From assembly GCA_021397835.1 (NCBI GenBank), contig JAJFZO010000234.1, positions 2,677,001 to 2,741,000 of the forward strand: a DNA stretch of 64,000 bases, given 5' to 3'. The stretch's first letter is position 1. Each line of letters starts with the position of its first letter. This document shows positions 50,140-61,159 of this stretch, piece after piece. The notes under the pieces were generated by a model, which saw only the letters and a list, made by a program, of their open reading frames with translations, was not told where the DNA came from and searched no databases. A program made the position numbers and the translations under genes. Source of the stretch: Moringa oleifera. Taxonomy: Eukaryota > Streptophyta > Magnoliopsida > Brassicales > Moringaceae.

Positions 50140-51040
50140 CCTATCATTGAAAATTTCTTGCTTCTAACATCTTTTATTAGAATTCTTCCTCAACTTTTGA
50201 TAGAAGATATTAATACAATTTTTGTTTTCATCTCTTGATAAAATTTTTTGTAGTCTTTTGATGACTAAAAAATATAAATTTCATCATTCACTGTTAAAAT
50301 TCTTTCTCGATATTGAATGATTTTTATCTCTTGTCGGAATTCTTCCGTAACATTTGATGACATAAGGTTCTTGTCTCTCATTGGAATCATCTTTGATGTT
50401 CACCATGTAAAAATATCCTAAGATTTGAAATATCTCATCTTCCATTAGAATCGTCATCAATATATGATGATTAGCATTTTCTCGAAATTCTTTATCGACA
50501 TGCCTAAATATTTTTATCTCCTATTACAATAGTCCTCAACACTCAATATTGTAAAAAAAAATAATAATAATAAAACTTGCAAATGTCTCATCTTTCATTT
50601 GAATCATTCTCAATGTACAATGATTGGTATTTGTCAAAATTCTTCCTCAACATGATCGAAAATTTTGTTTCCTATCGAGATCATCCTTGACATTTGACAA
50701 TGCAAAGAAAAAAGTTTCATCTCTCATTAAATCTTCTTCAATGTTTGACGATGTGAAGAAAATATTTTGTTTACCATCGAAATTATTCTTGATGTTTGGC
50801 ATTGAAAATTTTGTCTTTCATCGGAATCTCCTTCGATGTCAAACTTTGAAAAAAATTTACTTACTGTGCGAATCTTCTTGACATTTGGCCTTGAAAAATG
50901 CTTGGCCTCCTAACGAATCCTTTTCAATGTTTGGCATTGAAAATGTTTTGCTTCTTTGGTCAAAATTTACTTTGAAATCGAGATTGAAAAATGTTTTACC
51001 TTCCATCAGAAATCTCTATACATTTGATATTAAAACTTTG
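50140..51040. repeat. ~44-60-bp minisatellite, about 15-18 degenerate copies
   Basis: Units follow a pattern like TCATCGGAATCTTCTTCGAT then GTTTGGCATTGAAAATTTTG. The most regular part is 50,700-50,990, with a period of ~44-50 bp. Earlier copies (50,140-50,640) are longer and more diverged. The open frames at 50,624-50,881 and 50,885-51,190 are translations of the repeat and should not be taken as genes. Confidence 0.75.
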
Positions 51041-51569
51041 ATGCAAAGTTTTTTTTTTTTTTACTTGGTCATTAGAGTATATAACTCGTCAATTCTTTTC
51101 AATTTTGAGTTAAATTTTCTCTACTTTTTTTTCTTTCATCTTTTTTTTAAAATTTTTTTTCAAGGAATGACATATCCTTTTGACTTTTAGCGTCATTCCT
51201 TAAAAACATAATTGCTGGATTTTTAAATGACAAGTCAAATTTGTGATTTGGGATTCTCTTAACAAAAGCACTCCTCATATATTCTCTTTAGTTTTTCCTT
51301 TCCTATTGTGTTTCCTAAATAATGTCTTTTTTCCTTGCTTTTTTTATCAAAATTTTTCTTTGTTTATGAAAATCATTTTCATTTTAATATTAAATTTGTT
51401 TTGAATGAATAATCAATTATAAGTTCTCAAAAGTAACATTAAATGCATAATAAAATAATCAACAGAAGATGTACCTGCACATGTTTGTTATTTTCAAGAA
51501 AGGTATATACAACAAGGAGTTTGAAACAAAGGCTCACTCCCTCGCTATCTAGCATTTATTGGTCCATCA

Positions 51570-51910
51570 CTTCTTAACAATGATCACATTAATACATTAA
51601 TTTTTTTTTATTTGAAGACTAAAGATACTCTTTTTATACTGATCGAATTTGCCTCTCGTGCATAGTATTTTATCACGACATTTTTTAAATTTATAGGGCT
51701 TGATATTTTTTGTCCATAAATTTCTTGCAAAATCAAAGCTCCTCCAAGTAAAGCTTTCTTTACTACATAGGATCCATCCTAATTTGGTGCCCATTTACTC
51801 CTTGAATCCATTATGTTTTTAGGTTTATGTTTCAACACTAAATCTTCTTCTTTGAACTACTTGGGATGCAGCTTATTATTATATGCCTTTCCGATTCAGC
51901 TCTGATAAAG
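51570..51910 (-). pseudogene. C-terminal end of a Tat/Athila-type integrase
   Basis: Two overlapping minus-strand frames give the block EDLVLKHKPKN near 51,830, then KWAPN, stop, DGSYVVKKALLGGAL at about 51,730-51,790, then INLKNVVIKYYAR near 51,650-51,690. It matches the pattern of the last ~90 residues of Tat/Athila polyproteins (P-N-W-E-G-P-Y-x-V-x-K-A-x-x-G-G-A-L, then P-x-N-x-x-x-x-K-x-Y). The upstream remainder is cut off at ~51,910. Confidence 0.65.
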
Positions 51911-52091
51911 TTACCTATGGGCAAATGGTAGTTTGAACAAATGTTTAATTAATACAATGAAAAATTGAAAACGTGGATACAACATAATTTAAATTAAAAA
52001 TAAAAAAGTATGTATATATTTTTTTGTCTAACAAGATTCATTATGTTTTCTCTTTCTTATGTCAGAATAATCATTATTGAAAAAGAAGATA

Positions 52092-52100
52092 TAAAATTAA
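52092..52100. repeat. Left target-site duplication of the 9-kb MULE
   Basis: TAAAATTAA immediately precedes the GAGGAAAATT terminus. An identical 9-mer follows the other end at 61,160-61,168. Nine base pairs is the standard MULE duplication length. Confidence 0.9.
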
Positions 52101-52213
52101 GAGGAAAATTCTTTTTTAATCGTCCGTACAAGAATATTTACGTAAATAACCAATATTAGTAATGTATTTGTTTTTAACACTTTTTAGATACTTTGAGACA
52201 AAATTACCCTTTA
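52101..52213 (+). repeat. Left terminal inverted repeat of the MULE
   Basis: Aligns with the complement of 61,048-61,159. Shared blocks include GAGGAAA, CGTCCGTACA against TGTCAGTACG, TTTTTAACACTTTTTAGATA against TTTTTTAGCACTTAAATATC, and GACAAAATTACCCTTTA against GACAAAAATACCCTTAA. Confidence 0.85.
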
Positions 52214-52244
52214 CAAAACATGTGCAATTACTTACTTGTCCAAC

Positions 52245-52258
52245 TATATAATATAAAA
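52245..52258 (+). promoter_or_regulatory. Candidate TATA box of the Ulp1-like gene
   Basis: TATATAATATAAAA lies about 30 bp inside the left TIR and ~50 bp ahead of a pyrimidine-rich leader-like stretch (TCTCTATTTTCTTCTCTCC). Placement just inside a TIR is where MULE promoters are found. It is not proven. Confidence 0.4.
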
Positions 52259-52825
52259 AGTCAAACATCTCAAACGTCTCTATTTTCTTCTCTCCTAATT
52301 CTAGCAGTAAGCTTTTCCACTTAGCTCATTCAGCTTCAGCTCTTTTTATTCGGTGTCTGTTGATTTCTTTGCTTTCGTTGGGTTAAGAGACCATTCAATA
52401 ATATCCGCAAGCTACTGAATCACTAAGAAATTAATAGATGTATGATTTCAAGTATCTATTTTACTCAAATTTCTCTGGGTTTTTTGCTTATTGAATACCC
52501 ACAGATGAAATCCTCCCCTCATATTTGATTCAATGATTTTTTTAATTTTTTTGAGTTTACTCTATGGGTTTGAAAGCTTCTCCAATAGTTTTTGAATCAT
52601 TTTCTTTGGATTTTGTATTGGTTTTGGAATCTGCAATGTTTGGGTATATCACTGTGTATTATTTTTCATTTTTCTTTTGATACATTAAAACCAAAAAATT
52701 TCTCTGGGTATATATATATAGGTATCGCATGCTTAAGTCTTCATTTTCTGGTTTGTTGGCTTTAATTTCTTGGCTTAGGTGCATCTATATGCAATGGTTC
52801 ATCACATTCGTGACCTTATAATAAT

Positions 52826-53040
52826 AATCGTATCTAGTTAATGAAATCGTAACCTATTTTGGTAATGGAACTGCTTTTTTATGCAATCGTACTGTGATTG
52901 CTTAAATCGTACCTTGTTTGCTTAATTCGTAACTTATTTGTTGAAAATCGTAACTTGTTTGCTTTAATCATACCTTATTTGTTTGAAATCGTAACTTGTT
53001 TGTTTAAATCGTACCTTGTTTAAAACAATCATATCATAAT
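52826..53040 (+). repeat. ~22-bp tandem repeat with TCGTAAC/TCGTACC core (5' UTR intron)
   Basis: About nine units such as AATCGTAACTTGTTTGCTTT and AATCGTACCTTGTTTGCTTA, directly upstream of the acceptor of the first coding exon (53,090). Confidence 0.85.
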
Positions 53041-54039
53041 TACTGAATGAAAAAACTATTTTTTTGACCTTTTTTTTTTATCAAATGCAGATGGCAAGCA
53101 GCCCTGTTTCTCAGAAGCCATATGTGACCTCCAAAGAGTCGTGGAAGACTGGAAAGATACTCAAGCACTGTGACAATGATATCATCCCCACTCTAAGGAC
53201 AATTTTGGATGAATCTGAGAAGGAGAAATTTAGAGGGTTTTGCTTAGGGCATTTTCTACATTTGCACGCCGATTTTAACTTCTCAGGGATTATTGTCCAT
53301 AATCTGCTACTTCGGGAGATTCAACAGAACCGCGAGGATGAAATATGGTTTAAACTTGGGCAAAATGAAGTTCATTTCAGCAAAGTGGAATTCTGCCTAA
53401 TCACTAGATTGAAGTTTGGCAAGCTACCGGATACAGAGAATATTGAAGCTACTCCATCTGGTATCCTAGCCAAATACTTCGGGGGGAGGGATAAGGTTAG
53501 TGGTAGTAGCATTAAGACGAGGTTGCTACAAGGAAAGTTTGAAGATGAAGATGATAAACTAAAGCTGGGGTTGTTGTATTTACTGAACGGGTCCATTAAA
53601 GGCCACGACGAGCGGCAGCAAGTCCCTACATGGCAGGTTCATTTGGTAGACAATTTAGAAGCTTTCAATAGCTTCCCATGGGGCATATGGGTCTACTGCA
53701 ACTCCTTATTGCATTTCAAGAAGGCAGTTGCAAATCAAATTAGGGATGCTGATGGGGTGAGCTACAATGCTTACGGCTTCGTATGGGCATTACATGTAAG
53801 GATTTTGTTTTATTTTGTATTTTATTTTTTTAAAGTTTCATTGAATTTTATATTAATCAATTATAACTTCATTTTCATTTCCTTTCCATAGGTTTTTGCC
53901 TTTGAAGTAATTCCTGCTACCAACATGCATGGCATGAGGTTGTCAGGATCCAACCTGCCATTGCCAAGAATTTGCCGATGGAGGTTCCATTGCAGGCTTC
54001 ATAATGGAGATTGTAAGAAGATCTTCATAAACAATGTAA

Positions 54040-54300
54040 GTAATTTCGTGCCTTTCTTTTCCATTTCGTGCCTTCTTTCTCCATTCCGTGTCTTGTTTAT
54101 CCATTTCGTATCTTTTTTCACCATTTCGTGCCTTTTTTCTACATTTTGTGCCTTCTTTCTCCATTTCGTGCCTTCTTTCTCTATTTTGTGCCTTCCTTCA
54201 TTTATTTCGTACCTTCCTTCATCTATTTCGTGCCTTTTTCCTCCATTTCGTGCCTTAGTTTTTCAATTTCGGGCCATCTTTCTCTAATTTCTTATCTACA
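54040..54300 (+). repeat. 20-bp tandem repeat (TTTCGTGCCTTCTTTCTCCA) in an Ulp1-gene intron
   Basis: Twelve or so units fill the intron between 54,036 and 54,403. The pyrimidine-rich unit explains the long open frames on both strands here (53,925-54,337), which are not genes. Confidence 0.9.
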
Positions 54301-55639
54301 TTTTTATATCTTCAAAATTTTTTATGTTGTGCCTTAATATTTCATTTTCGCATATTCATTATTAATTTCGTAACTTTATTTATATTTTCAAACGGGGGTT
54401 AAGCTAAATTTGAAGCCAACTACTGCCGAACGTCAAGCCCCATACTATTTTAGGGTTGAAGACAGTGTTGTGCAATTGCAAGCTACTGCAGCCAATGTGC
54501 CTGCCCAACGATCGATTCAAGATGACGAAATCGTAGAGTCTCCCAATCAGAACAGGGCTACAAATTCGTCATCTTTTTTGCGCAAAACCTTCTAGGTAAA
54601 AGAGAGGATTCCTACTCAACAAGAACGAATTATTGACGAGTTAGAGCCAGACCTAAGGGAAAGGGATGTTGAGCGGGAGGCACCTGGCGCTGAAAAGGTT
54701 GAACGAGATCCAAATATTTACCGTCGTCTCACTGCTATGGAGTCAAAATTGAATCTTCTCGAGGCGAGGGTAAATCGTATGGATTCAGACAACAAAAGAT
54801 GCCATCAGGAGCAAATGGTGATCCTGAAATCCATCCAAATATCTCTATAAGGATATGGATTTGGTGGTCGAGACCCGTCTCCAGCTATGTGAAATCCAAT
54901 TCCCAGTGAGGTAGTTGTCTAATCTATTTCAATTGTATTTTTTGTTTTATGTATTATTAGTAATCATATTTTTCTTTCTTTAGAACATTATTAAATGCGA
55001 CTTTCTAATTCAGTATATTGTTTTATTTTTTTAGGGTGTTATGACAGACTCAGCCCAAGAGGGTTTAGATCCTGCAGAGTAATGCCACGAAACAGAAGCC
55101 ACTGCAGGGCCAATAGAAGAACTTGTCACTGCAGTCCCATGCAGTGACAACTTTGGGGCTCCTGCTATGGTAGATGAAGAATTGCCATCTGCAGAGTCAC
55201 CCCAGAGGACTGCAGTGAAGGACTTGGCTCTTGTCCCAGTTGAGGCCACCGACAATGTGATGCCGGTTGTCAAGACTCGTAAACGATCAAGACAACTGTG
55301 CAGTCCATATGTCGACCTTAACACTGGGCATAAGAAAGCGCAGTCCACTCACATGGTGAGTGCGAAGCTAAAAATATCAGATAAGATCATCACTACATTC
55401 AACAACTTCATGAAGGGCCAGTCATAGTAAGTATTGCATATATGTTGCGTACTATTGATTTGAATTTAATTTTTTTTAATTTTTTCTCACAGTTTCTTTT
55501 CATTTCCTTCAGCCGCAACGTAGGCAATGGCCATTCAGTCAGTGTGGACTGGTTCAAAGTCTTAATTGACAATGATGAGTGGATTGATGACTTTGTAAGT
55601 TTGTAATTTTTTACACTATATTGCTTAGATGTCGTGCTT

Positions 55640-55925
55640 TTGTTTCTTACCCTGATTCCTAGTTTCGTTAACAAGTTAGAATTCATATATTCTGTTCGTA
55701 ACATGATTCATAGTTTCGTAACCAAATTTAAAATTCGTACATTCATTTTGTAACATGATTCATAGTATCGTAACTAAATGTAGAATTCGTACCTTGATTT
55801 CATAGCATGATTCATAGTATCGTAACTAAATTTAGAATTCGTACCTTCATTTCGTAACATGATTCATAGTATCATAACCAAATTTAGAATTCGTACCTTC
55901 ATTTCGTAACATGATTCCTAGTACT
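55640..55925 (+). repeat. ~50-bp tandem repeat with TCGTAAC and TCGTACC cores in an Ulp1-gene intron
   Basis: Five to six units of the type GATTCATAGTATCGTAACTA then AATTTAGAATTCGTACCTTC then ATTTCGTAACAT lie within the intron 55,595-55,956. Confidence 0.9.
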
Positions 55926-56714
55926 GATAATATCACTTTTCTGATGTCCCCACCAGCATATTGATGCATATTTACATATCCTTCGGAGAAGGAAAAGGAG
56001 CTTCCTGAGCAATATGTATAAGATATCTGCATCTGTGATCCTTGACTCTATGTAAGTTCATTGATCATTAAGGTGATTTATCTGATTTTCTATTCAATTT
56101 ATTTGTTGACTTTGTTTTATTGTTCAAATTTATAGACAACATTTTATTACATTTACAACGAATATCAAAAGGATCTAGATGCTGATTGTCCTCTGTCACA
56201 CTCAAACTTTGAAGTGCATAAATGGGAAGAAGATTTTCTGGACTGTGTGCGAGGCAAATTTTCAAGTGATTGTCCTGCTTGGAACACTGTAAATAAGGTT
56301 AGTTATCTTCATTAGTTATGCTTTATATACTTTTTTTTCTATATTATGAGTATTCAATAATGATATTTAAACAATATTTAATGTAGCTGATGGTTCCTCG
56401 CATGTTGGGGGATCTCACTGGCTCCTAGTCGTTATTGATTTAAGAAAATTCTCGTTGCGTGTCTTTGACTCATTCTGTCAAGAGATACCAACTGAGGTGA
56501 GGATTTGGCAGTAAAATCCATTCAGATTTATGCTAACTAGCTATATGGCGAGTGGCGGATATTTTATTCAAAAATCAGATGCCAAAATGCCGGATCTTCC
56601 ACTTTCATGCACCTTAGAGCCAAAGAACAAGATCCCCCAACAACGAAGAAGGTAAGTCTTTTTTCTAGTATGTGTTATTATCAAAAAATTCCTGCTGAAT
56701 GTCTTTCTTTAATC

Positions 56715-56722
<8 letters not shown>

Positions 56723-56761
<39 letters not shown>
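56723..56761. repeat. (AT)n microsatellite
   Basis: About 19 AT units in the region just after the last recognisable Ulp1-like exon. Confidence 0.95.
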
Positions 56762-56764
<3 letters not shown>

Positions 56765-57114
56765 GTGGCAATTGTGGTCCTCACATGCTGTATATTATGG
56801 AACATTTACTACTTAGGAAACATTTAAAATACACTGACAAGGATATGTCAGTCATTAAAAATCACATGGCAATATATATATTTGCCAACTCTACTATAGA
56901 TGATAGTCATTGATTCAATTTTTTTATTCTTATTCAATATATTTATTTTGTATATATATTTGGCAATTGTATATAACTTTTTTTTCAATTCATTAGAAAT
57001 TATACAATTGTATATAATATTATTTTGAATATACAGTTCAAAATTTTATGAAACATTTTTTTTTTGTCAATAGATGTATGATGTACTAATAATGTTATGC
57101 ATTTTGGTAACACC

Positions 57115-57500
57115 TTCATAAGTTTCTAACTTATCAATCAAGTTACGAACTTTAATCACGATTCATCATAATTATGTAAGATTTTCTAATCAAGTTACGA
57201 ATTTTACTATGGTTTCAAGCCATACGTTTGCACGATTTCATAATCAAGTTACAAACATTACTCACGATTTACTAATCAAGTTACGAATTACTAATTAAGT
57301 AACGAATTTTACTAACGATTTCATTATACAAGTATGCACAATTTCATAATCAAGTTACGATCATCACTCACGATTTACTAATCAAGTTACAAATTCCTAA
57401 TCAAGTTACGAATTTTACTAACGATTTCATTATACAAGTATGCACGATTTCATAATCAAGTTACGAATATTACTCACGATTTACTAATCAAGTTATGAAT
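57115..57500 (-). repeat. Tandem repeat with GTTACGA core between the two MULE genes
   Basis: Units like AATCAAGTTACGAATTTTAC, ACGATTTCATTATACAAGTA and TGCACGATTTCATAATCAAG recur, including two long near-identical ~120-bp blocks (57,270-57,390 and 57,400-57,500). It lies just downstream of the transposase stop. On the minus strand the core reads TCGTAAC. Confidence 0.88.
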
Positions 57501-57631
57501 TCAATGGACAAAAATAAGGTATACTCATCTGCATGTAACAATTGAAACTATATAAAATCCTAACCTAAAATTCGAATCTGTAGTGACATAGAAGTTAAAA
57601 ATCATCAATATCATCAAAATATTATGGTTTA

Positions 57632-60317
57632 TCATAAGTCAATGGTGCAATCATCTTGTGAAGTTGAATTGTGAGGCATTTGACAAGTTTGTGAATTATG
57701 ACCAACTCCACCACAGTTACGACATTTACGACGAAATTGATCAGAGACATTTGACGATTGAGAGTGACTTACTCCATCAAAATATTATGGATTCGAGCAT
57801 GTTAATCGGTTGTGCCCATATTGACCGCATCTAGAGCATTTTTTTTTACGCGCCCTCTCCCTACCAAAGGGTATTCTCTGCTTCTTTGGACGCCCTATTG
57901 ACTTACCATTATTCGGTGATAATACCATAACTCTTTTGATTTCTTTGGGTATATTCCAATCAGACTTGTCACCAACTGGATATACTGGCTTAGCATATCC
58001 TGCTATTAGTTGATCCTATTTGTAGTAGTTGGAGCAAAGAGTTATGAAATCAATATTACGTTCCCTGCAAAAAGTACATAATTTATGAAGTTAATGAAAA
58101 AAATAACATGAATAATGAAATTAACAAAACCATCAGTATCACCTGGAAGCTGCTAGGGCATGTGCACATAGCAAAAGATCAGCTTGAAACTCCTTACAAG
58201 TACAAGTACATTCGATAAGGTTCACAACTGCCTCTTTATCCTTGTACCTAACTAAAAATACGTTCCAATCAATATTAGAAGTCATCATTTGTAATGAAAC
58301 TTTTTGTCTCTCATTCATCAATGAGTGAACCCACTTTGTGAGTTGTGACCTCCAAGCCTTAGCTTTTTTCAATCGATCATAGAACCAACGTTGCATCATA
58401 TCTCGAATAAATTCCAATAAAGCCATAACAGGTAACTCACGAGCAAATGGAACACATGAATTTAAGCTCTCGACAATGTTAGTGGTCATGAGTTGATAAC
58501 ATCTCTGGGGGCAATACACACGTGACCATTTTTTTGGATCTTCCTTCATGATATATTTAAAAGCTTTACGGTAATTAGCTTGTAACTCAGTCAGTAATTT
58601 ATTAAATTCAGATTCTCAATATGCCCTAGCCGCACTATAAAATATCTTAGATACATCTTCTCACTTAAACTTATTCTTTATGTTTTGAGCAATATGTCAG
58701 GAACATAAATAATGACAAGAATTGGGAAAGACCTTTGCGGTGGCCTTTACAATACTGGCATGATGATCTGATATAATAACCAAGTCTTCAACCGAACCAA
58801 TTGCTTCTTTTAGCTGCCCTAAGAACCATTCCCATGCTTCATAGTTCTCCGAGTCACCATAACCGAATGCTACTGGATATATCTGTTTATTCCCATCTTT
58901 ACACGCCGCTATAAACATTACACCATGAAACCTCCCTTTTAGGTGAGCAGCATCGATAGCAATGACCGGTCTAATTACTGAATGAAACTTCCTCAATGAT
59001 TGTCCAAGAGCCACAAATAAATACTTAAATCAATTATTTCCATCCTCGATGCATATGTGAGCCTTAGTTCCCGGATTCATAGTTTGCAACATGTGGCAGT
59101 ATGAAGGCAGTTGTTGATATGACTCAATTGGATCACCATATATAAGAGACAATACATACTCTTTAGCCTTCTAAGCTTTACTATATAAAATTTATATGCC
59201 ATATAGTTTTTTCATATCTCTCATGATGTCTTTCAGCTTAATGATTCTAGCATTGGTAGACAACCTCTGAGCTACAATTTCTTCAATAACAGCAGAACTT
59301 GCTTGTCGATGTCGTCGATGCAACTCTTCAACCGTGCAAGTATGCGTCAAATCACACCTCTTAATTTGGAAGAATTGCCCTTATGTAACTCTCACAGCAC
59401 GAACCTTCCATTCACAATTTCCTTCTCTACAAGCAATCTCAAATACTGATTTGTTAGACCTAATGACTCTAAATTCAAAGTTTTCAGTTAATGCATGCAT
59501 ACCCAAAAATCGCTTCAATTCTTTCTTGTTTGAGAAAAACTGACCTCTAGTAAGGGTATGAATCGGAGTCATTGATTTCATAGTAGGAGTCGGAGCAAGA
59601 CTATATAATTCAGCACCCAACACATTATATCGTTTGACAACACCATTATTTGAATCATTATGTACTTCTGGGCATGCAACTGGGATATAAAGTGGGACAG
59701 TACGTAAGTTCTCATTCAATTCTTCATTGTCGAGTTCTATCTCTACAGTGAGTTCACATTGATCTTCACTGGTAGGCTGAGTAAGTTGAGTTCCCATGAT
59801 TGGGTATTCACACCCAATATCATAGTCCACCTGTTCATCCAAATTTATCTCATCGGTATGCAGAGTGTCAAGAAGAGTATCACTATGGATGAATGGTTCA
59901 GTGCGATAAACGTCTAATTGCACAGTAAGATTACTTTCCGTACAAGAATTAAAAGGATTAATTCCTCCTGAAATTTCACCTTCACATAAACCATGCCTAT
60001 TTTCAAAAAAATTTCTCTCCACCAAATCAACAATTATACGTGAAACTATACTATCATCGTACAACATAAACTCAACATCTTCATCATTCCTTAACTCAAT
60101 TTTGACAGTAGTTTTTTCAGATCTTACTATGGTATGCAGTACAATATCAATATTAGAGAAATCAGCCTCTACGCAAGATTTAACCAAATCCAACGACTGT
60201 ACATATTTTAAATCCCTCTGAATAACATATCCCTTAGTTTTGATGGCTCTGCCAATATACTCAAAACTTCCTTTAGACTCAGACCACTCACCACTCCAAG
60301 TTATAATGATCTGAATT
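57632..60317 (-). pseudogene. MURA-type MULE transposase with SWIM and CCHC zinc fingers
   Basis: Coding starts after an intron acceptor (CATTACAG) at 60,317, so an upstream exon is missing from my model. The first exon runs to 58,143, an intron with GT...AG ends spans 58,142-58,065, and the last exon ends in TGA at 57,632. Domains: acidic N-terminal region; MuDR-type domain (FFSNKKELKRFLGMHALTEN, near 59,510-59,550; IACREGNCEWKVRAVRV); DDE core (VIRPVIAIDAAHLKGRFHGV near 58,945; IYPVAFGYGDSENYEAWEWF; LVIISDHHASIVKA near 58,755). Then SWIM finger CTCKEF...CAHALAASR (58,205-58,150) and two knuckles, CSRCGQYGHNRLTC and CRNCGGVGHNSQTC (57,840-57,680). Seven in-frame stops (about 59,382, 59,193, 59,172, 59,026, 58,698, 58,613, 58,033) break it, but the rest is well preserved. 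It would have bound the TIRs and moved the element. Confidence 0.9.
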
Positions 60318-60374
60318 CTGTAATGACAAAAAAAAAAACATTTCAAATAACAACTGAAATGAATTAACTATTAC

Positions 60375-60660
60375 AGATACGACTATATGATTTCGCATGT
60401 TACAATTTCATCAAATAAGTTACGATTTCATCAAATAAGTCACGATTGAATCAAATAAGTCATGATTGAAAAACTTGTTACGAAAACTTGTTACAATTTT
60501 ATGAATGTTACGAATCTCATAATGGTGTTATAAAATAAGTCACGATTGAAAAACTTGTTACGAAAACTTATTACGAAAACTTGTTACGATAAACCAAGTA
60601 AGATACGATTTTTAAACATGTATGAAACTAAGATTATGACACGATTCTCAACCAAAGTTA
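60375..60660 (-). repeat. Tandem repeat with GTTACGA core in the transposase leader intron
   Basis: Units such as TTTCATCAAATAAGTTACGA, AATAAGTCACGATTGAAAAA and CTTGTTACGAAAACTTGTTA fill the region upstream of the transposase acceptor. In the gene sense the core reads TCGTAAC, the same as in the Ulp1-gene introns. Confidence 0.88.
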
Positions 60661-61047
60661 TGAAATACAAAGAAGGAGATCACGATATAAATAGATACAA
60701 TTAAAATATTTACAATTTTAAGCTACGTTACAGTTTAAACAGTATACTTGTCACCTTCTTTACCCATTCGAGCACGGCCTGATTATGAAGAAGAATATAT
60801 TGTTAAAAACACGAGCTTCTTTCTCTGCACAAGATAACTAGCCTTCGATTTCTTCTTGGGATATTTATTTGATAGATCTTGGATACAAGGATTAGAAGAA
60901 AAAAACTCAAAGGAATGGCAAAGAAAGATAGAGCTCGAAGAAAGATAGAGGCCGAAAGAGAGAAAGAATTTTCCTCCAAAAAAGAAATGTGTTCAAACAA
61001 ATCTCATGAATTTTCGAGTTCATTTAATTTTTAAGGGTATCATTGTT

Positions 61048-61159
61048 TTTTAAGGGTATTTTTGTCTTTTTAAGATATTTAAGTGCTAAAAAAATCAAAC
61101 TTAGTAAAACATGTTTTTTAACAAAAACTCGTCGTACTGACAATTTTGATAATTTCCTC
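61048..61159 (-). repeat. Right terminal inverted repeat of the MULE
   Basis: Complement of the left TIR at 52,101-52,213 with moderate divergence; the terminal GAGGAAA is identical. Followed by the duplication TAAAATTAA. Confidence 0.85.

Larger units (their letters stand above)
45545..51910 (-). mobile_element. Truncated Tat-lineage Ty3/gypsy element, 3' part, minus orientation
   Basis: In minus orientation the order is: end of integrase (51,910-51,570), minisatellite (51,040-50,140), an ORF on the opposite strand (about 47.8-49.3 kb), another repeat (47,210-47,020), then LTR-end-like modules near 45,800-45,550 (on the minus strand AAAAAGATTGGTGGC and AAAAGACTGGTGGTAACTCC). Tat elements are known for a long stretch between pol and the 3' LTR that carries repeats and an antisense ORF, which this layout fits. 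Gag, protease and RT are missing. Boundaries are approximate, and no LTR pair or duplication was found. Confidence 0.45.
53091..56651 (+). pseudogene. Ulp1-like (DUF1985 plus C48 peptidase) gene carried by the MULE
   Basis: The first coding exon, 53,091-53,795, follows a T-rich tract and AATGCAG. It encodes ~235 residues of a DUF1985 domain (FRGFCLGHFLHLHADFNFSG; IVHNLLLREIQQNREDEIWF; VEFCLITRLKFGKL; LVDNLEAFNSFPWGIWVY). Further exons by splice signals: 53,892-54,035; 54,404-54,850 (internal TAG at 54,593; heptad segment RRLTAMESKLNLLEARVNRM); 55,035-55,428 (TAA near 55,081; basic KTRKRSR); 55,513-55,594; 55,957-56,051 (HIDAYLHILRRRKRSF); 56,136-56,297; 56,397-56,651. The last has the Ulp1 His and Asp blocks, GGSHWLLVVIDL and VFDSF, and a TAA at 56,512. 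Joins at 56,051/56,136 and 56,297/56,397 do not keep frame as drawn. The catalytic Cys block is not found downstream. Such proteases would cleave SUMO-like conjugates; this copy is probably inactive. Confidence 0.82.
52101..61159. mobile_element. 9.06-kb Mutator-like element with Ulp1-like and MURA genes
   Basis: Bounded by GAGGAAAATT (52,101) and the complement of GAGGAAATTA (61,159), with ~110-bp imperfect TIRs and a perfect 9-bp duplication TAAAATTAA. Inside are two convergent genes: a plus-strand multi-exon gene with DUF1985 and a C48/Ulp1-like peptidase region, and a minus-strand MURA transposase. MULEs that carry Ulp1-like genes are known in plants (Kaonashi in Arabidopsis, CUMULE in melon). 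Both genes have in-frame stops and the Ulp1-like gene lacks its last catalytic part, so the element is probably no longer autonomous. It is the least decayed large transposon in the window. Confidence 0.92.

Noticed and set aside
50624..51190. Two adjoining open frames of 85 and 101 codons
   Set aside because: They lie mostly in the ~44-60-bp minisatellite and repeat the same peptide pattern; the second also runs into T-rich DNA.
53925..54337. Overlapping 120-, 89- and 73-codon open frames rich in Phe/Ser/Cys/Pro or Lys/Glu
   Set aside because: They are translations of the 20-bp intronic tandem repeat on both strands, not genes.
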